From Aliiroseovarius sediminis (GTDB taxonomy: Bacteria > Pseudomonadota > Alphaproteobacteria > Rhodobacterales > Rhodobacteraceae), in NCBI RefSeq assembly GCF_022678485.1, contig NZ_JALBYP010000028.1:1-64000 (forward strand): a stretch of 64,000 nucleotides of DNA, given 5' to 3'. This document shows positions 27,008-36,632 of this stretch, piece by piece (the first letter of the stretch is position 1; each line of letters begins with the position of its first letter). The notes beneath the pieces were generated by a model, which was not told where the DNA came from, made no database searches, and saw nothing but the letters and a program-made list of their open reading frames with translations. Made by a program: the position numbers and the translations under genes.

Positions 27008-27460
27008 ATGACACATGACGATACAGACACCCGCCTTAAATCCATTCTGTCTTCGACCCGCGTGATTGGCCTGGTGGGACTATCCCACAAACCCGAACGC
27101 GCCAGTCACGAGGTAGCAGGGTTTCTGAAACGCAAGGGATACCGCGTGATAGGTGTCAATCCGGGGCTGGCCGGGCAAGAGATGTTTGGTGAAACCGTTG
27201 TCGCTTCGGTTAGCGAGTTGCCGCCCCAGACTGACATGATTGACCTGTTTCGCCGGTCCGATGCCATTGCCCCCATTGTAGATGAGGCGTTGGACGCGTT
27301 GCCAAATTTGAAAACTGTGTGGATGCAGTTGGGCGTCGAAAACGCAGAAGCCAGGGCGAAGGCCGAGGCCAAAGGCATCACGGTCGTGGAAGACCGTTGC
27401 CCCAAGATCGAATTTCCGCGCCTGTTTGGGGATGCGGTTCTGAGTGACGTGACTGGTTAG
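27008..27460 (+). CDS. CoA-binding domain protein (YccU-like)
   Basis: 150 residues from the ATG at 27008; the frame to 26942 overlaps the terminator, so I reject it. The Rossmann CoA-binding fold is clear: VIGLVGLSHKPERASHEVAG, YRVIGVNPG, and LPNLKTVWMQLGVENAEA with VVEDRCPKIEFPRL at the end. Family members bind CoA through this domain, but their cellular role is undefined. There is no strong ribosome site. The following gene hisE is convergent. Confidence 0.88.
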   Translation: MTHDDTDTRLKSILSSTRVIGLVGLSHKPERASHEVAGFLKRKGYRVIGVNPGLAGQEMFGETVVASVSELPPQTDMIDLFRRSDAIAPIVDEALDALPNLKTVWMQLGVENAEARAKAEAKGITVVEDRCPKIEFPRLFGDAVLSDVTG

Positions 27461-27544
27461 GCTCACGTCGTGAGCCTTGGGGGGCGCTGCCCCTCGCGGC
27501 GAGGCCGCTCACCCCGGGATATTTTTGGCCAGAAGAAACAAGGG
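27461..27544. repeat. Rhodobacterales-type intergenic element between convergent genes
   Basis: A short palindrome GGCTCACGTCGTGAGCC (27461-27477) is followed by GGGGGGCGCTGCCCC and then CCCCGGGATATTTTTGGCCAG. The last motif is familiar from many gene ends in this family of bacteria and probably acts as a bidirectional terminator here. I see only one copy in the window. Confidence 0.4.
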
Positions 27545-27859
27545 TCAGTCTGCGCGGCCGGCTTTTTCAGCGATGCCTGAGGTGCCATCGCGCCGTTCAA
27601 GTTCGGCTAGTACGTCGGCGAGGGGTATGTCGCGAGAGGCAAGCATGACCAGTAGGTGATAAAGCGCGTCAGCGGCCTCGGCAGTCAGGTTTTCGCGGTC
27701 GTTCTTGACGGCGGCGATAATGGCTTCGATGGCTTCCTCACCAAATTTCTCGGCACATTTTTCCGGCCCTTTGGACAGCAGTTTTGCGGTCCACGAGGTG
27801 TCGGGGTCGGCGCCCTTGCGTGCCTGGATCGTGGCGGCGAGGTGGGTGAGAATGGTCAT
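27545..27859 (-). CDS. hisE: Phosphoribosyl-ATP pyrophosphatase
   Basis: 104 residues, the full length of the family. The all-alpha MazG-like fold carries the metal-binding EEAIEAIIA and [10 protein letters not shown] motifs, with [13 protein letters not shown] before them. It hydrolyses phosphoribosyl-ATP to phosphoribosyl-AMP, the second step of histidine synthesis. Its start overlaps the stop of hisF (ATGA), so the two are coupled, with hisF first. Confidence 0.95.
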   Translation of the reverse strand: MTILTHLAATIQARKGADPDTSWTAKLLSKGPEKCAEKFGEEAIEAIIAAVKNDRENLTAEAADALYHLLVMLASRDIPLADVLAELERRDGTSGIAEKAGRAD

Positions 27860-28617
27860 GTCAACCTCATCGGGATGCCGGCGGCGGCCATGTGTGCCTT
27901 TGCCTCGCGGATTGTGTAATCGCCGAAATGGAAAATGGAAGCTGCCAGCACTGCGCTTGCCCCGCCTTCGGTCACGCCTTCGACCAGGTGATCGAGTGTG
28001 CCGACGCCTCCGCTTGCGATGACGGGCACGCGCACAGCGTCCGAAATAGCGCGGGTCAGGGGCAGGTTGAAACCTGCACGGGTGCCGTCCCGGTCCATTG
28101 AGGTCAGAAGGATCTCGCCCGCGCCCTTGGCTTCCATCAAGCGAGCGAATTGGACGGCATCAACGCCGGTGGGTTTGCGCCCGCCATGTGTAAAAATCTC
28201 CCAGGTGCCGGGTGCCACGGTCTTGGCGTCGATAGCGACCACGATGCACTGGCTGCCGAACCGGTCAGCCGCCCGCGCGATCACGTCCGGGTCGGCCACG
28301 GCGGCAGAGTTGAAGCTGACCTTGTCGGCACCTGCCAATAGCAGATCGCGCACGTCGTCCGGGCTGCGCACGCCGCCGCCGATCGTCAGCGGCATGAAGC
28401 ATTGTTCCGCCGTGCGGGTTGCCAGATCATACATCGTTCCGCGGTTTTCATGCGTGGCCTTGATGTCGAGGAAGCAGAGTTCATCGGCCCCGGCGGCATC
28501 ATAGGCGCGCGCCTGTTCCACAGGGTCGCCCGCGTCGATCAGATCGACGAAGTTGACACCTTTCACCGTGCGGCCCTCGGCCACGTCGAGGCAAGGTATG
28601 ATGCGGGTCTTCAGCAT
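27856..28617 (-). CDS. hisF: Imidazole glycerol phosphate synthase cyclase subunit
   Basis: 253 residues. TIM barrel starting [19 protein letters not shown] with catalytic Asp11. The phosphate-binding repeats [10 protein letters not shown] and [13 protein letters not shown] and the second catalytic Asp in VAIDAKTV are present. With HisH it forms imidazole glycerol phosphate and AICAR. It is upstream of and coupled to hisE; hisH is 1.8 kb further upstream on the same strand, separated by hisA and two opposite-strand genes. Confidence 0.96.
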   Translation of the reverse strand: MLKTRIIPCLDVAEGRTVKGVNFVDLIDAGDPVEQARAYDAAGADELCFLDIKATHENRGTMYDLATRTAEQCFMPLTIGGGVRSPDDVRDLLLAGADKVSFNSAAVADPDVIARAADRFGSQCIVVAIDAKTVAPGTWEIFTHGGRKPTGVDAVQFARLMEAKGAGEILLTSMDRDGTRAGFNLPLTRAISDAVRVPVIASGGVGTLDHLVEGVTEGGASAVLAASIFHFGDYTIREAKAHMAAAGIPMRLT

Positions 28618-28717
28618 ATTTTGCGCGGTCCTTGGCTGATCACGGTTTGTTTTATTTGTTCAAGCCCCAACTGGCCAGAGCATTGTCGCATCGAACCTGA
28701 TTTAAAGGAATTGCTCC

Positions 28718-29161
28718 ATGATGAAACTCACCCTTGCAACACTTGTGTCGGCGCTTGCCCTGCCGGCGATGGCAGAGATTGTGAAAGTGCCCGCATCCGG
28801 CACCGTTCCTGACACAATGGACGCTTTAGAGGCCGCCGTCGGAAACGCAGGTGCAACCGTATTCGCGCGGGTTGATCATGCTGGCGGCGCTGCGTCGGTG
28901 GATATGGAGCTTGGGGCCTCGCAGCTTCTGGTTTTCGGAAACCCCAAACTTGGCACGCCGGCGATGCAAGACGACCCGCTGGCCGGGTTGATGCTGCCGC
29001 TCCGCGTGTTGGTTTATGAGGATAGCGATGGCGCGGTCTGGCTCGCCTATGAAGCGCCCGCTGACATGCTGGGGGAATTCAGCATCGCAGATGACGCGCC
29101 CTATGTCGGCATGATGACCGGCGCGCTGGACAAGCTGACCGCGGCTGCTGCGGGGGGTTAG
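28718..29161 (+). CDS. Secreted DUF302 protein
   Basis: 147 residues. A signal peptide ([16 protein letters not shown]) precedes a DUF302 domain: [68 protein letters not shown]. This is the conserved layout of the family, of unknown biochemical role. The start at 28718 has AAAGGAATT upstream; the next codon is also ATG. It lies divergently from hisF and ends overlapping the hisA stop on the other strand (29158-29161). Confidence 0.88.
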   Translation: MMKLTLATLVSALALPAMAEIVKVPASGTVPDTMDALEAAVGNAGATVFARVDHAGGAASVDMELGASQLLVFGNPKLGTPAMQDDPLAGLMLPLRVLVYEDSDGAVWLAYEAPADMLGEFSIADDAPYVGMMTGALDKLTAAAAGG

Positions 29162-29874
29162 AGCGCCGCCAAGGCGTCTTTCAAGTCAATCGCGCCGTCA
29201 TAAAGCGCCCGACCCGAGATTGCACCGTTCAGGGATGCGCCACAATCGCGCAAGGCAATGAGGTCAGCCAGAGAGCTGACGCCACCGCTTGCGATCACCG
29301 GGATTGAAACCGCGCGGGCGAGGGCGGCAGTGGCCTCGATGTTCGGGCCCTGCATCGCGCCGTCGCGGTTGATGTCGGTATAGATGATGGCCGCGACGCC
29401 TGCATCTTCGAAGGATTTGGCAAGATCGGTGACCATCACGTCGGTTTCCTCGGCCCAACCTTTGGTGGCAACGCGACCGTTGCGCGCGTCGATCCCCACA
29501 GCAACCTTGCCGGGGAAGGCGCGCGCAGCTTCGCGCACGAGGTCCGGGTTTTCGACAGCGACTGTGCCAAGGATCACGCGGGCAAGTCCCTTTTCAATCC
29601 ACCCTTCGATGGTCGCCATGTCGCGGATACCACCGCCCAGTTGGGCGGGGACGTCGATGGCGGCGAGGATGGCTTCGACCGCCGCGCCGTTCACTGGTTC
29701 ACCTGCGAAAGCGCCGTTCAAGTCGACAAGGTGAATCCACTCGCAGCCTGCATCCTGAAAAGCCCGCGCCTGAGCCGCCGGGTCGTCGTTGAACACCGTG
29801 GCCGCCTCCATCTCGCCGCGGAGCAGGCGCACGCATTGGCCGTCTTTCAGGTCGATAGCGGGGTAAAGGATCAT
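29158..29874 (-). CDS. hisA: Phosphoribosylformimino-AICAR ribotide isomerase
   Basis: 238 residues. TIM barrel opening [19 protein letters not shown] with catalytic Asp8. Second catalytic Asp in [14 protein letters not shown]. Phosphate sites AQLGGGIRD and [10 protein letters not shown]. It catalyses the Amadori rearrangement in histidine synthesis. It is a single gene flanked by opposite-strand genes on both sides, so it needs its own promoter in 29875-30011. Confidence 0.96.
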   Translation of the reverse strand: MILYPAIDLKDGQCVRLLRGEMEAATVFNDDPAAQARAFQDAGCEWIHLVDLNGAFAGEPVNGAAVEAILAAIDVPAQLGGGIRDMATIEGWIEKGLARVILGTVAVENPDLVREAARAFPGKVAVGIDARNGRVATKGWAEETDVMVTDLAKSFEDAGVAAIIYTDINRDGAMQGPNIEATAALARAVSIPVIASGGVSSLADLIALRDCGASLNGAISGRALYDGAIDLKDALAAL

Positions 29875-30011
29875 GGTGAGCTCCGATAGTTGGTGCGTTA
29901 GGTGCTTTTTGCACGGAAGTCCCGGCTTGCCAAGCCGCCCCTCCCGTCACGTCACACTTGCCATAAACGGTTTCTCGGGGTCAGGATAATCGCAAATTCA
30001 GGGAGGATTGA

Positions 30012-30395
30012 ATGAAACGTATGGTTATGGCGCTTGCGCTGAGTGTTGGAATGGCGGCCCCTGCTTTGGCAGATGCAGTCGAAGGGGTCTGGAAAACGCA
30101 GGTGGATGACGGGGCATATGCCCACGTGACCGTTTCGCAATGTGGAACCGCGCTGTGCGGTGTGATTTCGCGGACGTTTAATGCCAGTGGCGAATACAAG
30201 TCTGAGAATATTGGCAAGAAGCTGGTCTGGGACATGCAACCCAACGGTGGCGGCAAGTATTCCGGTGGCAAGATCTGGCAGCCCTCGACCGGCAAGGTCT
30301 ATCGCTCGAAGATGCAGATGTCCGGCGAGTCGTTGAAAGTGTCGGGATGTGTGGGGCCGATCTGCAAGAAGCAGAACTGGACCCGTGTGAAGTGA
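30012..30395 (+). CDS. Secreted DUF2147 protein
   Basis: 127 residues. A signal peptide (VMALALSVGMAAPALA) precedes the DUF2147 lipocalin-like fold: VEGVWKTQVDDGAYAHV, CGTALCGVISRTF, GGGKYSGGKIWQPSTGKVY and a final CVGPICKKQNWTRV. Cys pairs in CGTALC and CVGPIC are family hallmarks. The role is unknown. A GGGAGG-type ribosome site sits at 30000-30005, and a strong terminator follows the stop. Confidence 0.9.
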   Translation: MKRMVMALALSVGMAAPALADAVEGVWKTQVDDGAYAHVTVSQCGTALCGVISRTFNASGEYKSENIGKKLVWDMQPNGGGKYSGGKIWQPSTGKVYRSKMQMSGESLKVSGCVGPICKKQNWTRVK

Positions 30396-30417
30396 GCCGT
30401 TTGAACCGGGACAAGAA

Positions 30418-30442
30418 GGGCGCTGTCGCAGCGCCCTTTTTT
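30418..30442 (+). terminator. Intrinsic terminator after the DUF2147 gene
   Basis: Perfect stem GGGCGCTG-TCG-CAGCGCCC (30418-30436) followed by six T. The T run meets the 3' end of the convergent hisH gene. Confidence 0.9.
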
Positions 30443-31079
30443 ATGGAGTCCAACTTAAAAAGTTCGCAATCATTCGTAGTCCGGCTGCCTGACTTTTTTC
30501 CGGGTGAAATTGCATGCCAATCAGGTTGTCCCGGCCAATGATGGCCGTGATTTCGCCCGCATAATCACAATGGGCCAGACGGTGTGCCGCATCGTCCACC
30601 ACGAAATGGTACGAGTGCACGAAATAAGCGTGGTCCCCTGTCTGGACGCCCTCCAATACCGGGTGCACGTGGTCGATTACCAGATCATTCCAGCCCATAT
30701 GTGGCACTTTCAGCGTTGGGTCTGCCGGAGTGATCTTGCGCACATGGCCCTTGATCCAGTCAAACCCATTCGTGTCCTGATATTCGTGACTGACCGTGGC
30801 CAGCATTTGCATGCCGACGCAAATTCCCATGAAGGGACGAGCTTGCCGTATCACGGCCTCTTCCAGCGCCTCATAGATGCCGCGATGGTCCGACAATTGC
30901 TGACGGCACGCCGGGAACGCGCCATCGCCGGGCAGCACGATGCGGTCGGCGCGTGCCACGTCTTCGGGCTTGGTGGTGATGATAACTTCACCTGCGTCTG
31001 TCTCGGCCGCCATGCGTTGAAACGCTTTTTCGGCCGAGTGCAGGTTGCCGCTGTCATAGTCGATGATCACGGTCAGCAT
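30441..31079 (-). CDS. hisH: Imidazole glycerol phosphate synthase glutaminase subunit
   Basis: 212 residues. Class I glutamine amidotransferase with nucleophile Cys87 in FMGICVGMQ and the His-Pro-Glu of the triad in GMQFHPEKSQ near the C-terminus. It feeds ammonia to HisF. hisB ends 24 bp upstream on the same strand, so hisB-hisH is an operon. The gene ends at the terminator of the convergent DUF2147 gene. Confidence 0.96.
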   Translation of the reverse strand: MLTVIIDYDSGNLHSAEKAFQRMAAETDAGEVIITTKPEDVARADRIVLPGDGAFPACRQQLSDHRGIYEALEEAVIRQARPFMGICVGMQMLATVSHEYQDTNGFDWIKGHVRKITPADPTLKVPHMGWNDLVIDHVHPVLEGVQTGDHAYFVHSYHFVVDDAAHRLAHCDYAGEITAIIGRDNLIGMQFHPEKSQAAGLRMIANFLSWTP

Positions 31080-31103
31080 GGGATGCTCCGGGGATATGGT
31101 GGC

Positions 31104-31691
31104 TTAAAGCGCGCCTTTGGTCGATGGGATAGCGTCCGCTTTGCGCGGGTCGGTTTCAACGGCCAAACGCAACGCACGGGCGACGGCCTTGAAGCCTGCC
31201 TCAGCGACATGGTGGGCGTTGAAGCCATGCAATTGATCAACATGCAGCGTGATGCCACCATGGGTCGCCAGCGCCTGAAAGAACTCGCGCACCAGCTCGG
31301 TGTCGAACGTGCCGATCTTTGAGGCAGCGAAGTCCATGTTCCACACCAGATAGGGGCGGCCGGACAAATCGAGCGCCGCGCGCACCTGCGCGTCATCCAT
31401 CGGCAGGTGACATTCGCCGTAGCGACGGATGCCCTTTTTGTCGCCCAAAGCCTCGGACAGGGCTTGGCCCAGCGCGATGCCGGTGTCTTCGACTGTGTGG
31501 TGGTCGTCGATGTGCAGATCGCCCTTGGCGCGCACCGTGATGTCGATCAGTGAATGACGGGAAAGTTGGTCCAGCATGTGATCAAAGAACCCCACGCCAG
31601 TCTGGTTGTCGTAAGCGCCGGTTCCGTCAAGGTTTACCTCGACCGAAATCTCGGTTTCCGCAGTCTTGCGGGTAATTTTTGCGCACCGCAT
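31104..31691 (-). CDS. hisB: Imidazoleglycerol-phosphate dehydratase
   Basis: 195 residues, the length of the monofunctional bacterial enzyme without the phosphatase domain. It carries the duplicated metal sites of the family: [55 protein letters not shown]. It dehydrates imidazole glycerol phosphate, using Mn. First gene of hisB-hisH. The upstream space to the divergent XRE gene is 436 bp. Confidence 0.96.
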   Translation of the reverse strand: MRCAKITRKTAETEISVEVNLDGTGAYDNQTGVGFFDHMLDQLSRHSLIDITVRAKGDLHIDDHHTVEDTGIALGQALSEALGDKKGIRRYGECHLPMDDAQVRAALDLSGRPYLVWNMDFAASKIGTFDTELVREFFQALATHGGITLHVDQLHGFNAHHVAEAGFKAVARALRLAVETDPRKADAIPSTKGAL

Positions 31692-32127
31692 CGGATCGTC
31701 CTCTTTTTATCTGCGCCCCTTATAGGCGGGCAGTTCGGCGCGGGGAAGGCGACAAATATCGTCCCCGCCGGGGTGTGGCAATCACGCGGGCAGAGCGATA
31801 GCGGATGCAGCCCTTCGGTTTCCAATTCCGAACGGTTTTGATCAGGGGGCGGGCTCAGCATTGCGAATAAAGGGGCGCGGCTTTTGCCATGGGTCGTCTG
31901 TGTACCCAATTGGTGTTCACCAAATTGTTTCCGCAATGGAATTTCACAACATCCACGTTGCTTGGCCTGCAAAAAATCGTTTTTAAATAAAGCTTTACTG
32001 AAATTACCGAGGCAGCCCTTCATACCGGGTCACAATTCACATTTGAGTTGCGCGAGACTCAGTACTTGGGTGGCGCGCGTAAATCTGTCATTCTCTTTTT
32101 ACGGGAAGCAACTATAGGGTGTAAGAA
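31692..32127. promoter_or_regulatory. Divergent control region with a palindromic operator candidate
   Basis: 436 bases between hisB and the XRE regulator without a supported gene. At 31910-31923 a perfect inverted repeat TTGGTG-TT-CACCAA is flanked by AAT and AATT. It is a good candidate site for a dimeric regulator, possibly the XRE protein itself. The AT-rich part (31960-32010) and ACTATAGGG at 32111-32119 could contain the XRE promoter. Confidence 0.4.
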
Positions 32128-32490
32128 ATGGTCCATCCAGTCGATGTCCATGTGGGAAAGAAAATAAGAGAGGTTCGTTTGTTACGCGGCCTCACTCAAG
32201 TCAAAGTGGCCGAGCAGTTGGGGCTGTCGTTTCAACAACTTCAGAAATATGAGACGGGATATAATCGCGTTTCCGCCAGCAAGATGTTCGAGATTGCACA
32301 GTTATTGAACGTTCAACCGGGCTATTTCTTCGAAGGGCTGGCGGATGCCGGCACGTCCGCGGATGAAGCGATGGATGAGCGCACAGCAAAAGCAGCGCAA
32401 GCATTGTCTTCAATCGAGGATGTGAAGGTGCGCAATCAAATCCAATCGATGATCCACGAACTGGCCAACCGCCAGTCGTTAAGCGCCTAA
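32128..32490 (+). CDS. XRE-family transcriptional regulator
   Basis: 120 residues. The Cro/CI-type helix-turn-helix spans about residues 8-62: KKIREVRLLRGLTQVKVAEQ, LSFQQLQKYETGYNRVSASK, MFEIAQLLNV. The tail is short and helical, probably for dimerisation. It stands alone, with its own terminator 43 bp after the stop. The type is common and chromosomal in Roseobacter genomes, so it need not be phage-derived. The regulated genes are unknown; a palindrome 205 bp upstream could be an autoregulatory site. Confidence 0.88.
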   Translation: MVHPVDVHVGKKIREVRLLRGLTQVKVAEQLGLSFQQLQKYETGYNRVSASKMFEIAQLLNVQPGYFFEGLADAGTSADEAMDERTAKAAQALSSIEDVKVRNQIQSMIHELANRQSLSA

Positions 32491-32532
32491 GTTAACACTA
32501 CCTTTCTGAGGGGGAAGGGACGTGGTGGAAAG

Positions 32533-32559
32533 GGGACGTGCGATGCGCGTCCCTTTTTT
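32533..32559 (+). terminator. Intrinsic terminator after the XRE gene
   Basis: Stem GGGACGTGC / GCGCGTCCC (32533-32541, 32545-32553) with a GAT loop and one G-T pair, followed by six T. Confidence 0.88.
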
Positions 32560-32632
32560 CTTTGCTCGGAACGCAACAAGACGCACCGATGTTGGGCGAT
32601 CTGCGACTTTACATCTGTCTGAGAAATCCCAT

Positions 32633-32707
32633 TGGAGCGGGCGAGGCGATTCGAACGCCCGACCCTAACCTTGGCAAGGTTATGCTCTACCCCTGAGCTA
32701 CGCCCGC
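32633..32707 (-). tRNA. tRNA-Gly (GCC), copy 1
   Basis: 75 bases including encoded CCA. Acceptor GCGGGCG / CGCCCGC, anticodon loop TTGCCAA, T arm GGGCG-TTCGAAT-CGCCT. Identical to the second copy 120 bp upstream in its direction of transcription. Confidence 0.96.
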
Positions 32708-32752
32708 ATCCTGATGGGTTTGTTCAGCCATTGGCCGAACCGGGGAACCGAT

Positions 32753-32827
32753 TGGAGCGGGCGAGGCGATTCGAACGCCCGACCCTAACCTTGGCAAGGT
32801 TATGCTCTACCCCTGAGCTACGCCCGC
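32753..32827 (-). tRNA. tRNA-Gly (GCC), copy 2
   Basis: Sequence identical to copy 1 over all 75 bases. The 45-base spacer between the copies differs from the outer flanks apart from a few bases, so only the tRNA unit is duplicated. Both are probably processed from one transcript. Confidence 0.96.
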
Positions 32828-32987
32828 TTCCTTCGGTGAGCCGTGAGATATGAAATCCCACGCATGGCTGCAAGGGGAAAATGGCGAAACGGGCTGATTT
32901 TTCCCCGAATTGCCACTATCCCAACCGATCTGTGGCCGAGACGGTAACAGAATACGTCAAAAGCCGACCTTTGGGCGGCGGACAGGT

Positions 32988-35900
32988 TTACTCCAACTCC
33001 ACCAGCAAATCTTTGGCGTCGATCTGACTGCCCGGCTGCACATGCACGGCTTTGACCACGGCGTCGCGGTCGGCATGGATGCCCGTTTCCATCTTCATCG
33101 CTTCGATGGTCAACAGCAAATCCCCCTCGCGCACCTGCTGGCCTTCGATCGCGGCGATGGTTGCCACAACGCCCGGCATCGGCGCGCCCACGTGGTTCAG
33201 ATTGCCGTCCTCGGCCTTGGGGCGTTTGACCGCGGTGGCCTTGAACAGCCGATTCGGCACCCGGATGACGCGCGGCTGGCCGTTCAGTTCGAAGAACACT
33301 CTGACGATCCCATCCTCGTTGGTTTCGCCGACCGTTTGCAGGCGGATCTCAAGCGTCTTGCCGGGGTCGATCTCGGTCGAGATTTCCTCGGCCGGCTCCA
33401 TCCCATAGAAAAACGTGCGGGTGGGCAAGGTGCGCACGGGGCCGTATTGGCGGTGGCGCCCCATGTAATCCAGAAACACCTTGGGATACATCAGATATCC
33501 GTTCAGGTCTTCATCGTCGATGGTCAGGCCCGCAAGCTCTTTCGACAGGCTGGCGCGGGTGGCTTCCAGGTCGACCGGCTCCAGATGTTTGCCGGGGCGT
33601 TCGGTGTTGGGCTTTTCGTCTTTCAGAACCTTCTTCACGATGGCGTCCGGGAACCCGCCGGGGGGCTGCCCCAGATTGCCGCGCATCATGTCCACGACGC
33701 TGTCGGGAAAGGCGACCTCGGTCTTCGGGTCTTCGACTTCAGCGCGGGTCAGGCCCTGGCTGACCATCATCAACGCCATGTCGCCCACCACTTTCGAAGA
33801 TGGCGTGACCTTCACGATATCCCCGAACATATGGTTCACGTCGGCATAGGTCTGTGCGACCTCGTGCCAGCGGTCTTCCAACCCAAGCGAGCGCGCTTGC
33901 GCCTTGAGGTTGGTGAACTGCCCGCCGGGCATCTCGTGCAGATATACCTCTGACGCAGGGGCGGCCAGACCGCTTTCGAACGCGGCATATTGGGCGCGAA
34001 CGCCTTCCCAATAATACGAGATGTCGCGAATCGCCGAAATGTCCAAGCCGGTGTCACGATCGGTGTTATGCAAGGCCTCGACGATGGACCCCAGACAGGC
34101 TTGCGATGTGCCGCCGCTGAACGCGTCCATGGCCGCGTCCACGGCATCGACCCCGGCATCGGCTGCCGCCAGGATCGTCGCACCCGCAATGCCCGATGTG
34201 TCATGGGTGTGGAAGTGTATAGGAAGGCCGACTTCGTCCTTCAACGCCTTGATCAAGACGCGCGCGCCGGCGGGTTTCAGAAGTCCCGCCATATCTTTCA
34301 GGCCAAGAACATGGGCGCCAGCGGCTTCAAGCTCTTTCGCCATGCCGACATAGTAGTGCAGGTCATACTTGGCACGGTCCGGGTCCAGAATGTCGCCGGT
34401 GTAGCAGATTGTGCCCTCGCAGACCTTACCGGTTTCGATCACGGCATCCATCGCGACGCGCATGTTTTCGACCCAATTGAGTGAGTCGAACACACGGAAC
34501 ACGTCCACACCCGTCAACGCGGCCTGCTTGACAAACGCCTGCACGACATTGTCGGGATAATTCGTATATCCAACCCCGTTCGAGGCGCGCAGAAGCATCT
34601 GCGTCATCAGGTTCGGCATCGCCGCGCGCAGATCGCGCAACCGTTGCCATGGACATTCCTGCAAGAACCGATAGGCCACGTCAAAGGTCGCCCCGCCCCA
34701 ACATTCGATGCTGAACAACTGGGGCAAGTTCGCGGCATAGGCTGGCGCGGCTTCGATCATGTCGATCGAGCGCATCCGCGTGGCCAATAGTGACTGGTGC
34801 CCGTCGCGCATCGTCGTATCGGTGATCAGCAGCTTCTTCTGCGCCTTCATCCAGTCGGCGACCGCTTGTGGACCTTCGGCCTCAAGCAGGTTGCGGGTGC
34901 CCGCCGCTGGTTCTGTGCGTGGGGCCGGGGCCTTTGGCGGCTTCAGGTCGCTGGATGGCGCGGCACGCCCCTGTGTCTCGGGGTGTCCGTTCACCGTGAT
35001 GTCCGCGATATAGGTCAGAACCTTCGTGCCCCGGTCGCGACGTTTCGTGAACTGGAACAACTCCGGCGTCTCGTCAATGAACGTGGTCGTATATTGGTTG
35101 TTCAAGAAAGTGGGGTGTTTCAGCAGGTTTTCGACAAAAGCGATGTTGGTCGAAACGCCGCGCACTCGGAATTCGCGCAAGGCGCGGTCCATCCGGGCGA
35201 TGGCTTTCTCGGGCGTTTGCGCCCATGCGGTGACCTTGGTCAGAAGACTGTCATAATAGCGCGTGATCACCCCACCCGCATAAGCCGTGCCGCCGTCCAG
35301 CCGGATGCCCATGCCGGTGGCCGAACGATAGGCGGTGATGCGGCCGTAATCGGGGATGAAGTTGTTTTGCGGGTCTTCGGTGGTCACGCGGGTTTGCAGG
35401 GCGTGGCCGTTCAAACGAATGTCATACTGGCTGGCCTTGCCAGTTGCCTCGGCCAGCGATTTGCCCTCGGCGATCAGAATTTGGGCCTGCACGATGTCGA
35501 TGCCGGTCACTTCTTCGGTCACGGTGTGTTCGACCTGCACGCGGGGGTTCACCTCGATGAAATAGAACTTGCCGGTTTCCATATCCATCAGGAATTCGAC
35601 CGTGCCGGCGCATTCGTAATTCACATGGGCACAGATTTTCCGACCCAGCTCGCAGATCTCTTCGCGTTGCGCCTCGGACAGATAGGGGGCGGGCGCGCGC
35701 TCCACGACTTTCTGGTTGCGGCGCTGGACCGAGCAGTCACGTTCATACAGGTGGTAGATATTGCCGTGGCTGTCGCCCAGGATTTGCACCTCGACATGGC
35801 GGGCGCGGGTGATCATCTTTTCCAGATAGCCCTCGCCATTGCCGAAAGCGGCTTCGGCCTCGCGGCGGCCTTCCAATACCTTTTCTTCCAGCTCGTCCGG

Positions 35901-36428
35901 GCCGTGGATCGGACGCATCCCGCGCCCGCCGCCGCCCCAGCTGGCTTTCAGCATCAGAGGATAGCCGACGCTTTCCGCTTCCTTGCGGATCGCATCCATA
36001 TCGTCGCCCAGCACCTCAGTGGCGGGGATCACGGGCACGCCGGCCTCGATCGCTACTTTTCGGGCCGAGGCCTTATCACCCAGCGCGCGCATGGTGGCGG
36101 CCTTAGGGCCGATGAAGGTGATCCCGTTGGCGTCGCAGGCATCCACGAAGTCGGGGTTTTCGGATAGAAGCCCATAGCCGGGATGGATCGCATCGGCGCC
36201 GCATTCCTTGGCAACACGGATGATCTCGTCAATGGACAGATAAGCTGCGACCGGCCCCAGGCCTTCGCCGATGCGGTAAGCCTCGTCTGATTTGAAACGA
36301 TGCAAGCCCAGCTTGTCTTCTTCGGCGTAGACCGCGACTGTCTTCTTGCCCATCTCGTTGGCGGCGCGCATCACGCGGATGGCAATCTCGCCCCGGTTGG
36401 CAATCAGAATTTTCTGAAAGTCTTTCAT
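32988..36428 (-). CDS. pyc: Pyruvate carboxylase
   Basis: 1146 residues from the ATG at 36428 (GGGAGAG upstream; the 12 extra codons to 36464 have none). Biotin carboxylase domain first: KILIANRGEIAIRVMRAAN, the ATP-grasp glycine loop ASWGGGGRGMR, and HVEVQILGD. Carboxyltransferase TIM barrel next, about residues 540-810: LLITDTTMRDGHQSL, HFHTHDTSG. A PYC/OADA conserved domain follows, then the C-terminal biotinyl domain with biotinylated Lys1112 in IEAMKMET. The enzyme carboxylates pyruvate to oxaloacetate, the anaplerotic step in many marine Rhodobacteraceae. The single-chain order matches the four-domain alpha4 form. It stands alone on its strand. Confidence 0.97.
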   Translation of the reverse strand: MKDFQKILIANRGEIAIRVMRAANEMGKKTVAVYAEEDKLGLHRFKSDEAYRIGEGLGPVAAYLSIDEIIRVAKECGADAIHPGYGLLSENPDFVDACDANGITFIGPKAATMRALGDKASARKVAIEAGVPVIPATEVLGDDMDAIRKEAESVGYPLMLKASWGGGGRGMRPIHGPDELEEKVLEGRREAEAAFGNGEGYLEKMITRARHVEVQILGDSHGNIYHLYERDCSVQRRNQKVVERAPAPYLSEAQREEICELGRKICAHVNYECAGTVEFLMDMETGKFYFIEVNPRVQVEHTVTEEVTGIDIVQAQILIAEGKSLAEATGKASQYDIRLNGHALQTRVTTEDPQNNFIPDYGRITAYRSATGMGIRLDGGTAYAGGVITRYYDSLLTKVTAWAQTPEKAIARMDRALREFRVRGVSTNIAFVENLLKHPTFLNNQYTTTFIDETPELFQFTKRRDRGTKVLTYIADITVNGHPETQGRAAPSSDLKPPKAPAPRTEPAAGTRNLLEAEGPQAVADWMKAQKKLLITDTTMRDGHQSLLATRMRSIDMIEAAPAYAANLPQLFSIECWGGATFDVAYRFLQECPWQRLRDLRAAMPNLMTQMLLRASNGVGYTNYPDNVVQAFVKQAALTGVDVFRVFDSLNWVENMRVAMDAVIETGKVCEGTICYTGDILDPDRAKYDLHYYVGMAKELEAAGAHVLGLKDMAGLLKPAGARVLIKALKDEVGLPIHFHTHDTSGIAGATILAAADAGVDAVDAAMDAFSGGTSQACLGSIVEALHNTDRDTGLDISAIRDISYYWEGVRAQYAAFESGLAAPASEVYLHEMPGGQFTNLKAQARSLGLEDRWHEVAQTYADVNHMFGDIVKVTPSSKVVGDMALMMVSQGLTRAEVEDPKTEVAFPDSVVDMMRGNLGQPPGGFPDAIVKKVLKDEKPNTERPGKHLEPVDLEATRASLSKELAGLTIDDEDLNGYLMYPKVFLDYMGRHRQYGPVRTLPTRTFFYGMEPAEEISTEIDPGKTLEIRLQTVGETNEDGIVRVFFELNGQPRVIRVPNRLFKATAVKRPKAEDGNLNHVGAPMPGVVATIAAIEGQQVREGDLLLTIEAMKMETGIHADRDAVVKAVHVQPGSQIDAKDLLVELE

Positions 36429-36632
36429 CTCACTCTCCCGCTTTTTTGGCCGGCCGGGCCGCATTTGGTGAAAGTGGTAGGGTGTGCTGCATTGCAGCGC
36501 AATAGAATTTGTAAGGATTGGGTAAGGATTGAGATCAATCCGCTAGGGTAACATCTTCGGATATGCGCAGACAAAACGGGGCGATTCATTATCCTATCCC
36601 GCATGTGAACGTCATTATGGTTCACCTATGGC

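Noticed and set aside
32633-32827. CRISPR-like or transposon direct repeat with 120 bp period
   Set aside because: The repeated unit is exactly a tRNA-Gly gene with full cloverleaf; only two copies and no spacer regularity.
34797-36167. 456-codon open frame on the plus strand
   Set aside because: Exactly antisense to the biotin-carboxylase domain of pyruvate carboxylase; no independent ribosome site or recognisable product.
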